Below are positions 1-7,947 of a DNA stretch of 27,122 nt, piece by piece. Each line of letters opens with the position of its first letter. Within the stretch, counting starts at the first letter, position 1. The notes beneath the pieces are model-generated. The model saw only the letters and a list, made by a program, of their open reading frames with translations, was not told where the DNA came from and made no database searches. A program made the position numbers and the translations under genes. Source of the DNA: an uncultured Bacilli bacterium (GTDB lineage Bacteria; Bacillota_I; Bacilli_A; RFN20; CAG-631); contig CAKPXW010000011.1 in the NCBI GenBank assembly GCA_934202505.1, positions 1 through 27,122 of the forward strand, read 5' to 3'.

Positions 1-610
1 TAACAATACCAATAGAACTATTAAGATATGTATTTTCTAAAGAATTCCATTTCTTTGTTAATTCACCATATCCATTTAACTTAAATTCATCTATTTCAAT
101 TTCTCCATTAGATACTTCATAAGCAAACTTTCCATATTCCTCATAATTGATAGAATATCCAATACAATTGTTTGGCACTATAAATCCATTTTCAGTAATA
201 GAAGAACTTACTAATTCTTGATATTCTAAAACACTAGCATAATTATTTTCTTTACCATAACCACATCCAACATTTGCAACTGTATAAACGATATGGCCAT
301 CTTTATCTAATACTAAATAATTTGTCCAATAAGAACCAAATTCTAATACTTGGCCAGGAGAATAAGTTTCCACTATAGAATTTTTATTGATAGTATAAAA
401 CTTACTTGGAGCATCAATTATTATTTCTGAAGAACTACTTTCAACATTTGATCGACTATCAATTTCGCTTATTTTATCAGAAATAGATTCAGAATAAGAA
501 AAGTTATTTGAATGATTATCGCTATTTGTACTATTACTATCTTTAGTGGTAGAACAACTAGCAATACTAAGAAAAGATAGTACACTGACTAATAATATAT
601 TTCTTTTCAT
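1..610 (-). CDS. Putative lipoprotein, 5' part only (cut by left edge)
   Basis: An open frame of 203 codons reads leftward from ATG at 610-608 and leaves the window without a stop. The start is supported by an AAAGGA ribosome binding site just upstream. The N-terminus is a lipoprotein signal peptide: MKR, a hydrophobic stretch, then lipobox I-A-S-C with Cys19 as the likely lipidated residue. A Ser/Asn-rich linker of about 45 residues follows, as expected for a spacer between the membrane anchor and an extracellular domain. The remaining ~140 residues are soluble-looking, rich in Tyr, Gly and Asn. I do not recognise the family. It is transcribed divergently from the DUF368 gene at 793. Being an envelope lipoprotein is well supported; its function is unknown. 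Confidence 0.75.
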   Translation of the reverse strand, partial: MKRNILLVSVLSFLSIASCSTTKDSNSTNSDNHSNNFSYSESISDKISEIDSRSNVESSSSEIIIDAPSKFYTINKNSIVETYSPGQVLEFGSYWTNYLVLDKDGHIVYTVANVGCGYGKENNYASVLEYQELVSSSITENGFIVPNNCIGYSINYEEYGKFAYEVSNGEIEIDEFKLNGYGELTKKWNSLENTYLNSSIGIV

Positions 611-649
611 TTTTTTAATCCTTTCAAGCTATTAATTACTATTTATTAA

Positions 650-658
650 AGTATAGCA
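650..658 (-). promoter_or_regulatory. Extended -10 promoter of the lipoprotein gene
   Basis: Read on the minus strand, this is TGCTATACT: a TATACT -10 box (650-655) preceded by TG and one base. That is the extended -10 form common in low-GC Gram-positives. No good -35 box is seen at 16-18 bases further upstream. It lies about 40 bases before the ATG at 610. Confidence 0.5.
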
Positions 659-743
659 TAATAAAAAAAATATTTTAGTGCCATTTTTTGCTGAATATAG
701 TTCTATTAAGACAATTAATATCATATAAATAGTGTCAATTATA

Positions 744-772
744 TTTTCATTTTGTAAAAAAATAGTTATAAT
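744..772 (+). promoter_or_regulatory. Promoter of the DUF368 gene
   Basis: A perfect TATAAT -10 box lies at 767-772. A weak -35 box, TTTTCA, lies at 744-749, giving a 17-base spacer. An AAGGAG ribosome binding site (780-785) and the ATG at 793 follow directly, so the leader is very short. Confidence 0.55.
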
Positions 773-792
773 AAACAATAAGGAGAAAAAAT

Positions 793-2292
793 ATGAGTGA
801 TACAAAGAAAAAAAATTTTAAATACTATTTATTGGTAACATTAAAAGGAATACTATTAGGTCTTATTAGTCTTGGCGTACCTGGTTTTAGTGCTTCTACT
901 ATAGGATTAATAATAGGTATATATACTTTAATGGTTGAAAATATTGCTAATATTTTTAAAACTCCTAAAAAAAGTATTCCATTTCTTATAGCCTTAATGA
1001 TTGGATATGGACTTGGGGCAATAGGTGCAGCTTGTTCAATTTCAATTCTATTTGATTATTTTCCACTTATCACAACTATGTGTATTATGGCTTTGATTTT
1101 TGGCTCGATACCAGAAATGGTCTACTCTTTAAAAGGAAACTTTAAAAAAGTTTCTAACTGGATTGTATTTGTTGTAATTGTAGCATTCCTTATTATATAT
1201 AATTATTTAATTCAAGAAGGAACTATTGTAGAATTTCCAGAAAGACCATCTTTATCTTATCTAATATTCATATTAATTATTGGGGTAATAACCTCAGTAA
1301 CATTTATAGTTCCAGGAATTGATTTTGCAGTCGTTTTCTTATCTATTGGTTTATACTATCCATTTATGGGATTATTAAAAGATGTTGTATCATTTGGAAA
1401 AGAAAATTATTTGCAAACAATTGTACCGAAATTAGAATTATTACTTTTTTATGTAGTAGGATATTTTATTGGTATCTTTTTATTTTCAAAATTAATTAAA
1501 TTTTTAAGTAAAAAATATAGCTCGCAATCTCAGTTTGCTTCATTAGCTTTTGTAGTTGCTGCAATACCTATTGTACTTAGAAACTGTTTACCATCTGCAA
1601 ATGATCAAATTAATGCTGTGGATTTAACTTTTAAAGGCTTTTTAATTGGCGGAATCTTATCTTTTATTTTATTAGTAGTAATATTGGTATTTTCTTTTGT
1701 TGGAAAAGATAGGTGTGGTAGATATGTTTATGCAACATTATTACATCCATTTATAGCTCTAAAAAATGTTAGAACTATTGCTAAAAGCGAAAATAAATTT
1801 TTGACTGCTAAAGAAAAACTACATGACTTTGCCAAATATGAAAAAATAACTTTAGATGAAAATGTATATCAAGGAAATAGCAAAATATTTATAGTAGATG
1901 CCAAAGAAAAATATTGCTTAAATGCTATGATGCTAAGTCAAACTAAAGATTTTGTATATATAGATGATAACAATATATTAGGCCTTAAAAATTATTATGC
2001 TTCTATTAATAAAATAAGTGAAAAAGAATTAAATGAAAAATTTGAAGATATTATTAAAAATAAAAACATAGTTATTTTTTACAAAAAAGATAAATTATCA
2101 TGTAGTAATGAAATGCTTGAAAAGTTAATTTCAAACCATTTTGAAATGAGTTTTGTAAATATTTTGTTTGATAAAGCCATTTATAATCGTAATTATTTTG
2201 ATAATGTTTCTTATAAGATTGTATATTCTAATGATGCAATTTTAGATGAAAAAGAAAAAGTATTTCAAAAAATAAATGCTAATTTAAATTAA
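793..2292 (+). CDS. DUF368-family membrane protein with long C-terminal tail
   Basis: The protein has 499 residues. Residues 12-303 form a hydrophobic domain of about eight or more membrane segments that resembles DUF368 (Pfam family; the Vibrio cholerae member PopT was reported to translocate undecaprenyl phosphate). The two pseudo-symmetric PG motifs of the family are visible as VPGFSAS (residues 29-35) and VPGIDFA (173-179), but both differ from the usual PG-x-SGG/SGS. After residue ~303 there is a hydrophilic tail of ~195 residues with no membrane segment, whereas DUF368 proteins are usually about 270-310 residues in total. I do not recognise the tail; it is Lys/Asn/Asp-rich and probably cytoplasmic. 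Membrane location is near certain, family assignment likely, and lipid-carrier transport is only inference. Confidence 0.75.
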   Translation: MSDTKKKNFKYYLLVTLKGILLGLISLGVPGFSASTIGLIIGIYTLMVENIANIFKTPKKSIPFLIALMIGYGLGAIGAACSISILFDYFPLITTMCIMALIFGSIPEMVYSLKGNFKKVSNWIVFVVIVAFLIIYNYLIQEGTIVEFPERPSLSYLIFILIIGVITSVTFIVPGIDFAVVFLSIGLYYPFMGLLKDVVSFGKENYLQTIVPKLELLLFYVVGYFIGIFLFSKLIKFLSKKYSSQSQFASLAFVVAAIPIVLRNCLPSANDQINAVDLTFKGFLIGGILSFILLVVILVFSFVGKDRCGRYVYATLLHPFIALKNVRTIAKSENKFLTAKEKLHDFAKYEKITLDENVYQGNSKIFIVDAKEKYCLNAMMLSQTKDFVYIDDNNILGLKNYYASINKISEKELNEKFEDIIKNKNIVIFYKKDKLSCSNEMLEKLISNHFEMSFVNILFDKAIYNRNYFDNVSYKIVYSNDAILDEKEKVFQKINANLN

Positions 2293-2306
2293 ACATTAAA
2301 AAATAC

Positions 2307-2335
2307 TTGTCATCTTGTAAAACTTTTAGTAAAAT
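2307..2335 (+). promoter_or_regulatory. Promoter of the small membrane protein gene
   Basis: TTGTCA (-35, 2307-2312), a 17-base spacer and TAAAAT (-10, 2330-2335) make a near-consensus sigma-A promoter. It starts 15 bases after the stop of the preceding gene, so 2366-2626 is probably transcribed on its own. Confidence 0.65.
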
Positions 2336-2365
2336 AATAAAGACCGGTAAGGGAGAGATACATTC

Positions 2366-2626
2366 ATGAATAGAAAAACAAAAACAATAATCTTTTGGAT
2401 ATTTGCAGGAATATTTATTGCAACATTTGTATTAGCTTTATTCTTAGGTGGTATTGTTTCCGTATGGGGAGCTGGTACATCTATGTATAACTCTGTAGGA
2501 AAAGTATTAACAGCAATTGGATTTAATAAATCTGTAGTATTTAAGTATTCACCATTTGTTTGCGTGGGTATGGGTTGCATTCTTTCATTTATGTTTTATA
2601 AAAGATATAACACAAGAATTAATTAA
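2366..2626 (+). CDS. Small two-helix membrane protein, unknown function
   Basis: The product has 86 residues. Two hydrophobic segments are visible (about residues 7-31 and 60-77), separated by a Gly/Ser-containing loop, with a basic N-terminus (MNRKTK) and a basic C-terminus (KRYNTRIN). The start is supported by AAGGGAG at 2349-2355, ten bases upstream. It has its own promoter and is followed at once by a rho-independent terminator, so it is probably a monocistronic gene. I do not recognise the family. The clean transcription signals argue that it is a real gene. Confidence 0.7.
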   Translation: MNRKTKTIIFWIFAGIFIATFVLALFLGGIVSVWGAGTSMYNSVGKVLTAIGFNKSVVFKYSPFVCVGMGCILSFMFYKRYNTRIN

Positions 2627-2648
2627 AGCACTTTATAGTGCTTTTTTT
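2625..2648 (+). terminator. Rho-independent terminator
   Basis: An 8-bp stem, AAAGCACT (2625-2632) with AGTGCTTT (2637-2644), closes a TTAT loop and ends in a run of T to 2648. It overlaps the stop codon of the small membrane protein gene. Confidence 0.85.
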
Positions 2649-2665
2649 GAAAAAAGGAGAACGTT

Positions 2666-3424
2666 ATGAAAGCATTAGTAACAGGAGCAAGCAGTGGAAT
2701 AGGTAAAGCTATAGCATATGAACTTGCAAGTCTAGGCTATGATTTAGTATTAGTTGCAAGAAGAGAAAATATACTATTAGAAATTAAAGATGATTTGCAA
2801 AATAAATATTCAATAAATGTAAAGGTTGAAGCTCTTGATTTATTACTTGAAGAAAACATTGTTGATTTATTTAATCGGAATAAAGATGTAGCAATATTAA
2901 TAAACAATGCTGGAAAAGGTAATCTTGGGATATTTGATAATATTAACATTGAAGATGATTTTTCAACAATTAATTTAAATATAGTTGCATTTCATAGTTT
3001 ATTAAAGAAGTATCATAAATTGTTTAAAGAAAATAAATATGGTTATATACTAAATGTTTCATCAGTTGCTGGTTTTCAACCAGGTCCTAAAATGGCAACA
3101 TATTATGCAAGCAAAGGCTATGAATTATTATTATCAGAAGCAATTAATTATGAAGATAAAAAAGAAAAAAATAATGTTAAAGTCTGTTGCTTATGTCCGG
3201 GATCAGTTGAAAGTGAATTTGATAAAAATGCTAATGTAAAACACTCTTTGCCATCTTTAAAAGCAAACTATGTAGCAAAAAAAGCTGTTAAGGGAATGTT
3301 TAAAGGAAAGGAAATAATTTTCCCTTCAACATCAATAAAGTTAAGAATAATATTTTCACGTTTTATTAGTCGAAAAATGGTATGTAAAATAATATATAAA
3401 ATACAATCAAAAAAAGAAAAATAG
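2666..3424 (+). CDS. Short-chain dehydrogenase/reductase (SDR)
   Basis: The protein has 252 residues and is a classical SDR, an NAD(P)H-dependent oxidoreductase with a Rossmann fold. Visible features are the cofactor-binding TGASSGIG (residues 6-13), the NNAG motif (80-83), Ser133 and the catalytic YxxxK pair Tyr146/Lys150. Arg32/Arg33 after the second strand suggest a preference for NADP(H). The C-terminus is hydrophobic and basic, as in the DltE/YqjQ-like SDR group, so membrane association is possible. Substrate unknown. AAGGAG at 2654-2659 sets the start. No separate promoter is obvious behind the upstream terminator, so it may depend on read-through or a weak promoter. Family certain, substrate not. 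Confidence 0.9.
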   Translation: MKALVTGASSGIGKAIAYELASLGYDLVLVARRENILLEIKDDLQNKYSINVKVEALDLLLEENIVDLFNRNKDVAILINNAGKGNLGIFDNINIEDDFSTINLNIVAFHSLLKKYHKLFKENKYGYILNVSSVAGFQPGPKMATYYASKGYELLLSEAINYEDKKEKNNVKVCCLCPGSVESEFDKNANVKHSLPSLKANYVAKKAVKGMFKGKEIIFPSTSIKLRIIFSRFISRKMVCKIIYKIQSKKEK

Positions 3425-3426
3425 AT

Positions 3427-3470
3427 AAAAGTTAAGCTTTTAGTTTATAACTATGAACTTAACTTTTTTT
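3427..3470 (+). terminator. Rho-independent terminator after the SDR gene
   Basis: AAAAGTTAAG (3427-3436) pairs with CTTAACTTTT (3458-3467), with a T run reaching 3470. The long loop contains a second possible small stem. It separates the SDR gene from the ribosomal operon. Confidence 0.75.
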
Positions 3471-3561
3471 ATTTATTATGATAGTTAGGCATCTTTTGAA
3501 AACAAGAATGTATTATATATTTATATATAATATACTTTTTCAAAAAAAAGTAAAAAAAGTG

Positions 3562-3590
3562 TTGCAAGATTTAAATAAATTTGATATACT
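3562..3590 (+). promoter_or_regulatory. Main promoter of the S10/spc/alpha superoperon
   Basis: TTGCAA (-35, 3562-3567), a 17-base spacer and TATACT (-10, 3585-3590) preceded by TG-A form a strong extended -10 sigma-A promoter. It is the only good promoter I can see ahead of the ~15 kb ribosomal gene cluster. The upstream DNA (3531-3560) is rich in A tracts, like an UP element. Confidence 0.8.
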
Positions 3591-3596
3591 TTTGAC

Positions 3597-3720
3597 TGGC
3601 AGTTTGGCTATGATGTGCGAAGTTGCCGGAACGCTGAAAAGTGTTGTCATTACGGCGTTACGGGTTCTCGCTCGGAGCAAGTCTAAGCCATAGAGAATTA
3701 GGCGAAAGGAGAAAATTATA
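3597..3720 (+). promoter_or_regulatory. Structured 5' leader of rpsJ, candidate r-protein autoregulatory RNA
   Basis: The ~124 nt between the promoter and rpsJ are much richer in G and C than the surrounding DNA and hold no convincing coding frame. A clear hairpin is ACGCT-GAAA-AGTGT (3631-3644), a five-pair stem capped by a GNRA tetraloop. GCCG (3625-3628) can pair with CGGC (3653-3656) around it, and TGGCT (3605-3609) with AGCCA further down, giving a multi-stem element. AGGAG is close to the rpsJ start. S10 operon leaders are regulated by L4 in gammaproteobacteria; a comparable role here is inference. The rest of the 3425-3720 gap holds only the terminator and the promoter. Confidence 0.6.
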
Positions 3721-4032
3721 ATGGCAAAATCTAAAAAAATTAGAATCAGACTAAAGGCTTTTGATCATAAAACACTAGATGCAAGTGTTGCAAAGATTAT
3801 TGAAGCCGCAAAAAGTACTGGAGCAGGAGTTGTTGGACCAGTTCCACTACCAACTGAAAAACAAGTTTACACAGTTCTACGTGCTGTACACAAGTACAAA
3901 GATTCTCGTGAACAATTCGAAATCAGAACTCATAAGAGACTTCTTGATATCGTTAATCCAACAGCAAAAACAATGGATACACTTACTAACTTAGTTTTAC
4001 CTAGCGGTGTTGATATTGAAATCAAATTATAG
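3721..4032 (+). CDS. rpsJ: 30S ribosomal protein S10
   Basis: The product has 103 residues, the normal length for uS10, and shows the family core [15 protein letters not shown] near the N-terminus and the segment [24 protein letters not shown]. It belongs to the head of the small subunit and is the NusE component of antitermination complexes. It is the first gene of the operon, directly behind the structured leader, so control of the leader would set expression of everything downstream. The str operon genes (rpsL, rpsG, fusA, tufA), which often precede rpsJ, are not upstream here; a dehydrogenase gene and its terminator are. Confidence 0.98.
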   Translation: MAKSKKIRIRLKAFDHKTLDASVAKIIEAAKSTGAGVVGPVPLPTEKQVYTVLRAVHKYKDSREQFEIRTHKRLLDIVNPTAKTMDTLTNLVLPSGVDIEIKL

Positions 4033-4050
4033 TTGTAAGGAGGAAAGAAA

Positions 4051-4734
4051 ATGAAAGCTATTTTAGGTAGAAAAGTCGGAATGACTCAAGTCTTTGCAAC
4101 TGATGGAACTATCATTCCAGTAACAATTGTTGAAGTTTTACCAAACGTTGTTATGCAAAAGAAAACAAAAGAACATGATGGCTATGATGCAGTTCAACTT
4201 GGCTATGAAGACAAAGATGAAAAAAGAGCTAATAAAGCTGAACTTGGTCATGCAAAAAGAGCTAATCAAACAGTAAAAAGATTTTTAAGAGAAGTTCAAG
4301 GCGAACAAATGAATGCTTATGAAGTTGGTGCTACAGTAACAGTTGACATCTTCGCTGCTGGCGAATTAGTTGATGTTATAGCAGTATCAAAAGGAAAAGG
4401 ATTCCAAGGCTCTGTAAAACGTCACCACTATGCAATTGGCCCTCGTGCTCATGGATCTGGATATCATAGAGGCATTGGTTCAATCGCTACAAATGGTAGA
4501 TGTAATAACCGTGTTCACCCAGGAACAAAACTTCCAGGACATATGGGTGGAAAACAAGTAACTACTTTAAATTTAACAGTTGTATCTACAGATGTTAATA
4601 AGAGTGCAATGTTAATTAAAGGTGCAGTTCCTGGACCAAATAAAGGACTAGTTACTATTCGTTCAGCTGTTAAGTATACTAAAAATGTTCCTGCAGCTAA
4701 AACACTAGTTGACTATAGTGCAAAGGCTGAGTAA
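4051..4734 (+). CDS. rplC: 50S ribosomal protein L3
   Basis: The product has 227 residues. The start MKAILGRKVGMTQVF, the central GKGFQG and the LPGHMGGKQVT and KGAVPGPNKG segments identify uL3, which binds 23S rRNA near the peptidyl transferase centre and helps start 50S assembly. The long internal loop that reaches toward the catalytic centre (about residues 127-157) is divergent from E. coli and Bacillus, with HGSGYHRGIGS followed by TNGRCNNRVHPG, yet keeps the Gly/His/Arg-rich character. A TAAGGAGG ribosome binding site precedes it, 18 bases after rpsJ. Confidence 0.97.
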   Translation: MKAILGRKVGMTQVFATDGTIIPVTIVEVLPNVVMQKKTKEHDGYDAVQLGYEDKDEKRANKAELGHAKRANQTVKRFLREVQGEQMNAYEVGATVTVDIFAAGELVDVIAVSKGKGFQGSVKRHHYAIGPRAHGSGYHRGIGSIATNGRCNNRVHPGTKLPGHMGGKQVTTLNLTVVSTDVNKSAMLIKGAVPGPNKGLVTIRSAVKYTKNVPAAKTLVDYSAKAE

Positions 4735-4748
4735 GGAGGTAACGAATA

Positions 4749-5372
4749 ATGAAATATGATGTATTAAATAAACAAGGCGAAGTTGTTAAAGAAGTTGAAT
4801 TAGCTGATGAATTATTTGGCGTTGAATATAACAAACAATGTGTATTCGATGCAATTATGGTTGCAAGAAGCAATTCAAGACAAGCAACAGCTAAAACTAA
4901 AAAAAGAGATGAAGTAAGAGGCGGTGGCAAAAAACCATTTAGACAAAAAGGTACTGGCCGTGCACGTCAAGGATCTTCAAGAGAACCACAAATGGTAGGT
5001 GGTGGAGTTGTATTCGGACCTACTGGAATTCAAAATTTCAAAATTAGACAAAATAAAAAAGCAGCTCGTCTTGCTTTAAAATCTGTTTTATCTGAAAAAG
5101 TTACTGAAAAGAACTTAGTTGTAGTTGATGAATTAAAATTCGAAACTCCAAAGACAAAAGAATTTGTTAAAGTTCTTGAAGCTGTTAAAGCTGGTAGCAA
5201 AGTATTATTTGTAGTTACAGAAGATGATGATGCAACTTATTTATCTGCAAGAAACTTACCATATGTATTAGTCCTTTATGCAGATGAATTAAATGTTTAT
5301 GATATCGTTAATGTAGATACATTATTAGTAAGTGAAGCTTCACTTGCAAAAATTGAGGAGGTATTTAAATAA
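4749..5372 (+). CDS. rplD: 50S ribosomal protein L4
   Basis: The product has 207 residues, typical for uL4. The rRNA-binding, exit-tunnel loop is clear: RGGGKKPFRQKGTGRARQG (about residues 57-75), followed by GGGVVFGP. L4 binds 23S rRNA domain I and lines the peptide tunnel; in several bacteria it also represses its own operon. The stop codon overlaps the rplW start as TAATG, so the two genes are translationally coupled. Confidence 0.97.
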   Translation: MKYDVLNKQGEVVKEVELADELFGVEYNKQCVFDAIMVARSNSRQATAKTKKRDEVRGGGKKPFRQKGTGRARQGSSREPQMVGGGVVFGPTGIQNFKIRQNKKAARLALKSVLSEKVTEKNLVVVDELKFETPKTKEFVKVLEAVKAGSKVLFVVTEDDDATYLSARNLPYVLVLYADELNVYDIVNVDTLLVSEASLAKIEEVFK

Positions 5373-5728
5373 TGGCTAGAGCAAAAAAGGTTGAAACTCC
5401 TGCAGTTGAAAAAACAAGAAAAATCGTTGACCATTATTTTGATGTTATTGTTAAACCTATCGTTACTGAAAAAACAATGGCTTTAACTAAAACTCAAAAC
5501 AAAGTTGTTGTACAAGTAAATGCAAATGCAAATAAAGACGAAATTAAAGATGCATTTGAATCAATTTTTGCAGTAAAAGTTGCAAAAGTAAATGTTATTA
5601 ATGTACGTCCAAGAGATAAGAGAATGGGACGTTACGAAGGTCAAGTTTCTGGCTATAAAAAAGCTATTGTAAAATTAGCTGAAGGTCAAAGCTTAGACAT
5701 TTATCAAGAAGGAACAGAAACTAAGTAG
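5372..5728 (+). CDS. rplW: 50S ribosomal protein L23
   Basis: The product has 118 residues. The uL23 core begins at about residue 23 (DVIVKPIVTEKTM) and includes the KVNVINVRPRDKRMGR segment. L23 sits at the tunnel exit and docks trigger factor, SRP and SecY. About 20 charged residues (MARAKKVETPAVEKTRKIVD) precede the usual start. The ATG overlaps the rplD stop and its ribosome binding site GAGGAGG lies inside rplD. Confidence 0.96.
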   Translation: MARAKKVETPAVEKTRKIVDHYFDVIVKPIVTEKTMALTKTQNKVVVQVNANANKDEIKDAFESIFAVKVAKVNVINVRPRDKRMGRYEGQVSGYKKAIVKLAEGQSLDIYQEGTETK

Positions 5729-5764
5729 TTTGTGTACTTCAAATAAATATAGGAGGAAAATAAA

Positions 5765-6598
5765 ATGGGCATAAAAACATATAAGCCAGTTACGCCAAGT
5801 TTACGTAACACTACTTCATTAACAAATGAAGAAATAACAAAAAGCTCTCCTGAGAAAAGTTTATTAAAGGTTGCTAAGAAAAATGGTGGCCGTAATAATC
5901 AAGGTAAAATAACTTGCCGTCATAAAGGTGGAGGACACAAACAAAAATATAGAGTAATTGATTTTGCTAGAAATAAAGATAATATTGAAGCAAAAGTTGC
6001 TGGAATTGAATATGATCCAAATCGTACAGCAAACATTGCATTATTATTCTATAAAGATGGAGAAAAAAGATACATCATCGCTCCAAAAGGATTAAAAGTT
6101 GGTGATGTAGTAGTTTCTGGAGAAAAAACTGATATTAAAGTTGGAAATGCATTACAACTTAAAAATATCCCAGATGGTGAATTAGTTCATAATATTGAAT
6201 TATATCCTGGCCGTGGTGGACAAATCGTTAGATCAGCTGGTTCAAGTGCTCAAGTACTTGGTAAAGAAGGCAGATTTGTTACATTAAGACTTGCCTCTGG
6301 TGAAGTTAGAAAGTTCTTAGGCGAATGTAAAGCAACTATTGGTGTTGTTGGAAATGAAGATCACTCACTAGTAAATGTTGGTAAAGCTGGTAGAACAAGA
6401 TGGTTAGGTGTAAGACCTACAGTTCGTGGTTCAGTTATGAACCCTAATGATCACCCACATGGTGGTGGTGAAGGTAAATGTCCAGTTGGACGTCCATCAC
6501 CTGTTACACCTTGGGGTAAAAGAGCTCTTGGTGTTAAGACTCGTAGAAACAAGAAATACTCTACAAAATTAATTGTAAGACGTAGAAATGGTAAATAG
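5765..6598 (+). CDS. rplB: 50S ribosomal protein L2
   Basis: The product has 277 residues, the standard uL2 length. Marker segments are [14 protein letters not shown] at the start, [19 protein letters not shown], and near the C-terminus [13 protein letters not shown] with the conserved His near the peptidyl transferase centre, then [15 protein letters not shown]. It is one of the most conserved proteins of the large subunit and is needed for subunit association. AGGAGG precedes the ATG. The 36-base gap after rplW is one of the larger spacers in the operon. Confidence 0.98.
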   Translation: MGIKTYKPVTPSLRNTTSLTNEEITKSSPEKSLLKVAKKNGGRNNQGKITCRHKGGGHKQKYRVIDFARNKDNIEAKVAGIEYDPNRTANIALLFYKDGEKRYIIAPKGLKVGDVVVSGEKTDIKVGNALQLKNIPDGELVHNIELYPGRGGQIVRSAGSSAQVLGKEGRFVTLRLASGEVRKFLGECKATIGVVGNEDHSLVNVGKAGRTRWLGVRPTVRGSVMNPNDHPHGGGEGKCPVGRPSPVTPWGKRALGVKTRRNKKYSTKLIVRRRNGK

Positions 6599-6609
6599 GA
6601 GGAATAGAC

Positions 6610-6906
6610 ATGGCACGTAGTATTAAAAAAGGACCATTTGCCGATGAGCATCTAATGAAGAAAGTTGCTGCATTAAATGCTGCTGGCAAAAAAGAGGTTA
6701 TTAAAACTTGGTCAAGAAGATCAACAATTTACCCAGAATTTGTAGAACATACATTTGCTGTATATAACGGTCGTGAACATTTACCTGTTTACGTTACTGA
6801 AGAAATGGTTGGCCATAAGCTTGGTGAATTCGCTCCAACAAGAACTTATAAAGGTCATATCGGAAATAATGCTGAAGATAGAGCTGCAGCATTAGCTAAA
6901 AAGTAG
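6610..6906 (+). CDS. rpsS: 30S ribosomal protein S19
   Basis: The product has 98 residues and begins [18 protein letters not shown], diagnostic for uS19. [27 protein letters not shown] and [16 protein letters not shown] are also typical. S19 is in the 30S head and contacts S13 and the A-site tRNA region. It is slightly longer than the usual 92 residues at the C-terminus. The ribosome binding site AGGAGG immediately follows the rplB stop. Confidence 0.97.
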   Translation: MARSIKKGPFADEHLMKKVAALNAAGKKEVIKTWSRRSTIYPEFVEHTFAVYNGREHLPVYVTEEMVGHKLGEFAPTRTYKGHIGNNAEDRAAALAKK

Positions 6907-6918
6907 GAGGTCAAAAAT

Positions 6919-7254
6919 ATGGAAGCAAAAGCAAAAGTATTAGGCGTAAGAGTATCTCCTCAAAAAGCTAAATTAGTAGTTGATTTAGTTCGTGGAAAAT
7001 CAGTTGTTGAAGCTTTAGATTTATTATCATATACAAATAAATCAGCTGCTCCAATTGTTGCAAAATTAATTAAATCAGCAGCAGCTAACGCTACTAATAA
7101 TTATAAAATGAATGAATCTTCTTTATATGTTAAGGAAATATTCGTAGGTCCTGGAAAAACATTAAAAAGATTTATGCCAAAAGCTAAAGGTAGCGCATCA
7201 AGAATTTTAAAAAGAACTAGTCATATCAATGTTGTGATTAGTGACGAAAGATAG
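6919..7254 (+). CDS. rplV: 50S ribosomal protein L22
   Basis: The product has 111 residues, standard for uL22. The family pattern VRVSPQKAKLVVDLVRGKSVVEALDLL is near the N-terminus; the C-terminal part carries KRFMPKAKGSASRILKRTSHI, the beta-hairpin region that reaches into the exit tunnel. Mutations in this hairpin give macrolide resistance in other bacteria; the sequence here looks ordinary. Confidence 0.97.
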   Translation: MEAKAKVLGVRVSPQKAKLVVDLVRGKSVVEALDLLSYTNKSAAPIVAKLIKSAAANATNNYKMNESSLYVKEIFVGPGKTLKRFMPKAKGSASRILKRTSHINVVISDER

Positions 7255-7268
7255 GAGGAGAAGGTTTC

Positions 7269-7943
7269 ATGGGTCAAAAAGTAAGTCCAGTTAGTATGCG
7301 TCTTGGCGTTAATCGTGATTTTGAAACAACATGGTACGCTGATAAAAAAGACTTTGCTAAATATCTTAACGAAGATATCAAATTAAGAAAATACTTAGAA
7401 AAAGAACTTAAAGAAGCTACTCTTTCTAAAGTTGAAATTCTAAGAACAAAAAATAAAGTTACATTAAATGTTTCAGTAGCTCATCCTGGAGTTGTATTTG
7501 GACAAGAAAATGCTCATTACAATCTAGTAAAAGCTCAATTAAGTAAAATTTGTGGTAAAGATGAAGAAGTTCGTTTAAATGTTATCACAATCGAAAATCC
7601 TGATTTAGATGCAAGCGTTGTTGCACAATCTATCGCTGATCAAATTGAAAAACGTCAATCATTTAGAACTGCTCAAAAGAAAGCTATTATGCGTGTAATG
7701 AAAGCAGGAGCTAAAGGTGTAAAAACAATTGTTAGTGGAAGACTTGGTGGAACTGATATTGCACGTAGTGAAGGATATGCTGAAGGTATCGTTCCACTAC
7801 ATACAATCCGTAGTGATATTGATTATGCAACTGCAGAAGCTGCTACAACATATGGTCGTTTAGGTGTTAAAGTATGGATCTGTCGTGGCGAAATCATTCC
7901 TACTAAAGCAAAAGCATCTTCTGATGAAGTGAAGGGAGAATAA
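7269..7943 (+). CDS. rpsC: 30S ribosomal protein S3 (with altered KH loop)
   Basis: The product has 224 residues and starts [16 protein letters not shown], typical of uS3. The C-terminal domain is well conserved ([31 protein letters not shown], then [10 protein letters not shown]). S3 lies at the mRNA entrance and has helicase-like activity. The N-terminal type II KH domain is odd: where uS3 normally has a GxxG loop (GKGG or GKKG after PGVVI), this protein reads PGVVFGQEN (residues 73-81), so the second Gly is Asn81. Ribosome binding site AGGAGGAG precedes the ATG. Confidence 0.96.
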   Translation: MGQKVSPVSMRLGVNRDFETTWYADKKDFAKYLNEDIKLRKYLEKELKEATLSKVEILRTKNKVTLNVSVAHPGVVFGQENAHYNLVKAQLSKICGKDEEVRLNVITIENPDLDASVVAQSIADQIEKRQSFRTAQKKAIMRVMKAGAKGVKTIVSGRLGGTDIARSEGYAEGIVPLHTIRSDIDYATAEAATTYGRLGVKVWICRGEIIPTKAKASSDEVKGE

Positions 7944-7947
7944 GCCT

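Noticed and set aside
3478..3693. 71-residue plus-strand open frame ahead of rpsJ
   Set aside because: It covers the promoter and structured leader, has no ribosome binding site and no protein-like composition; the RNA explanation is better.
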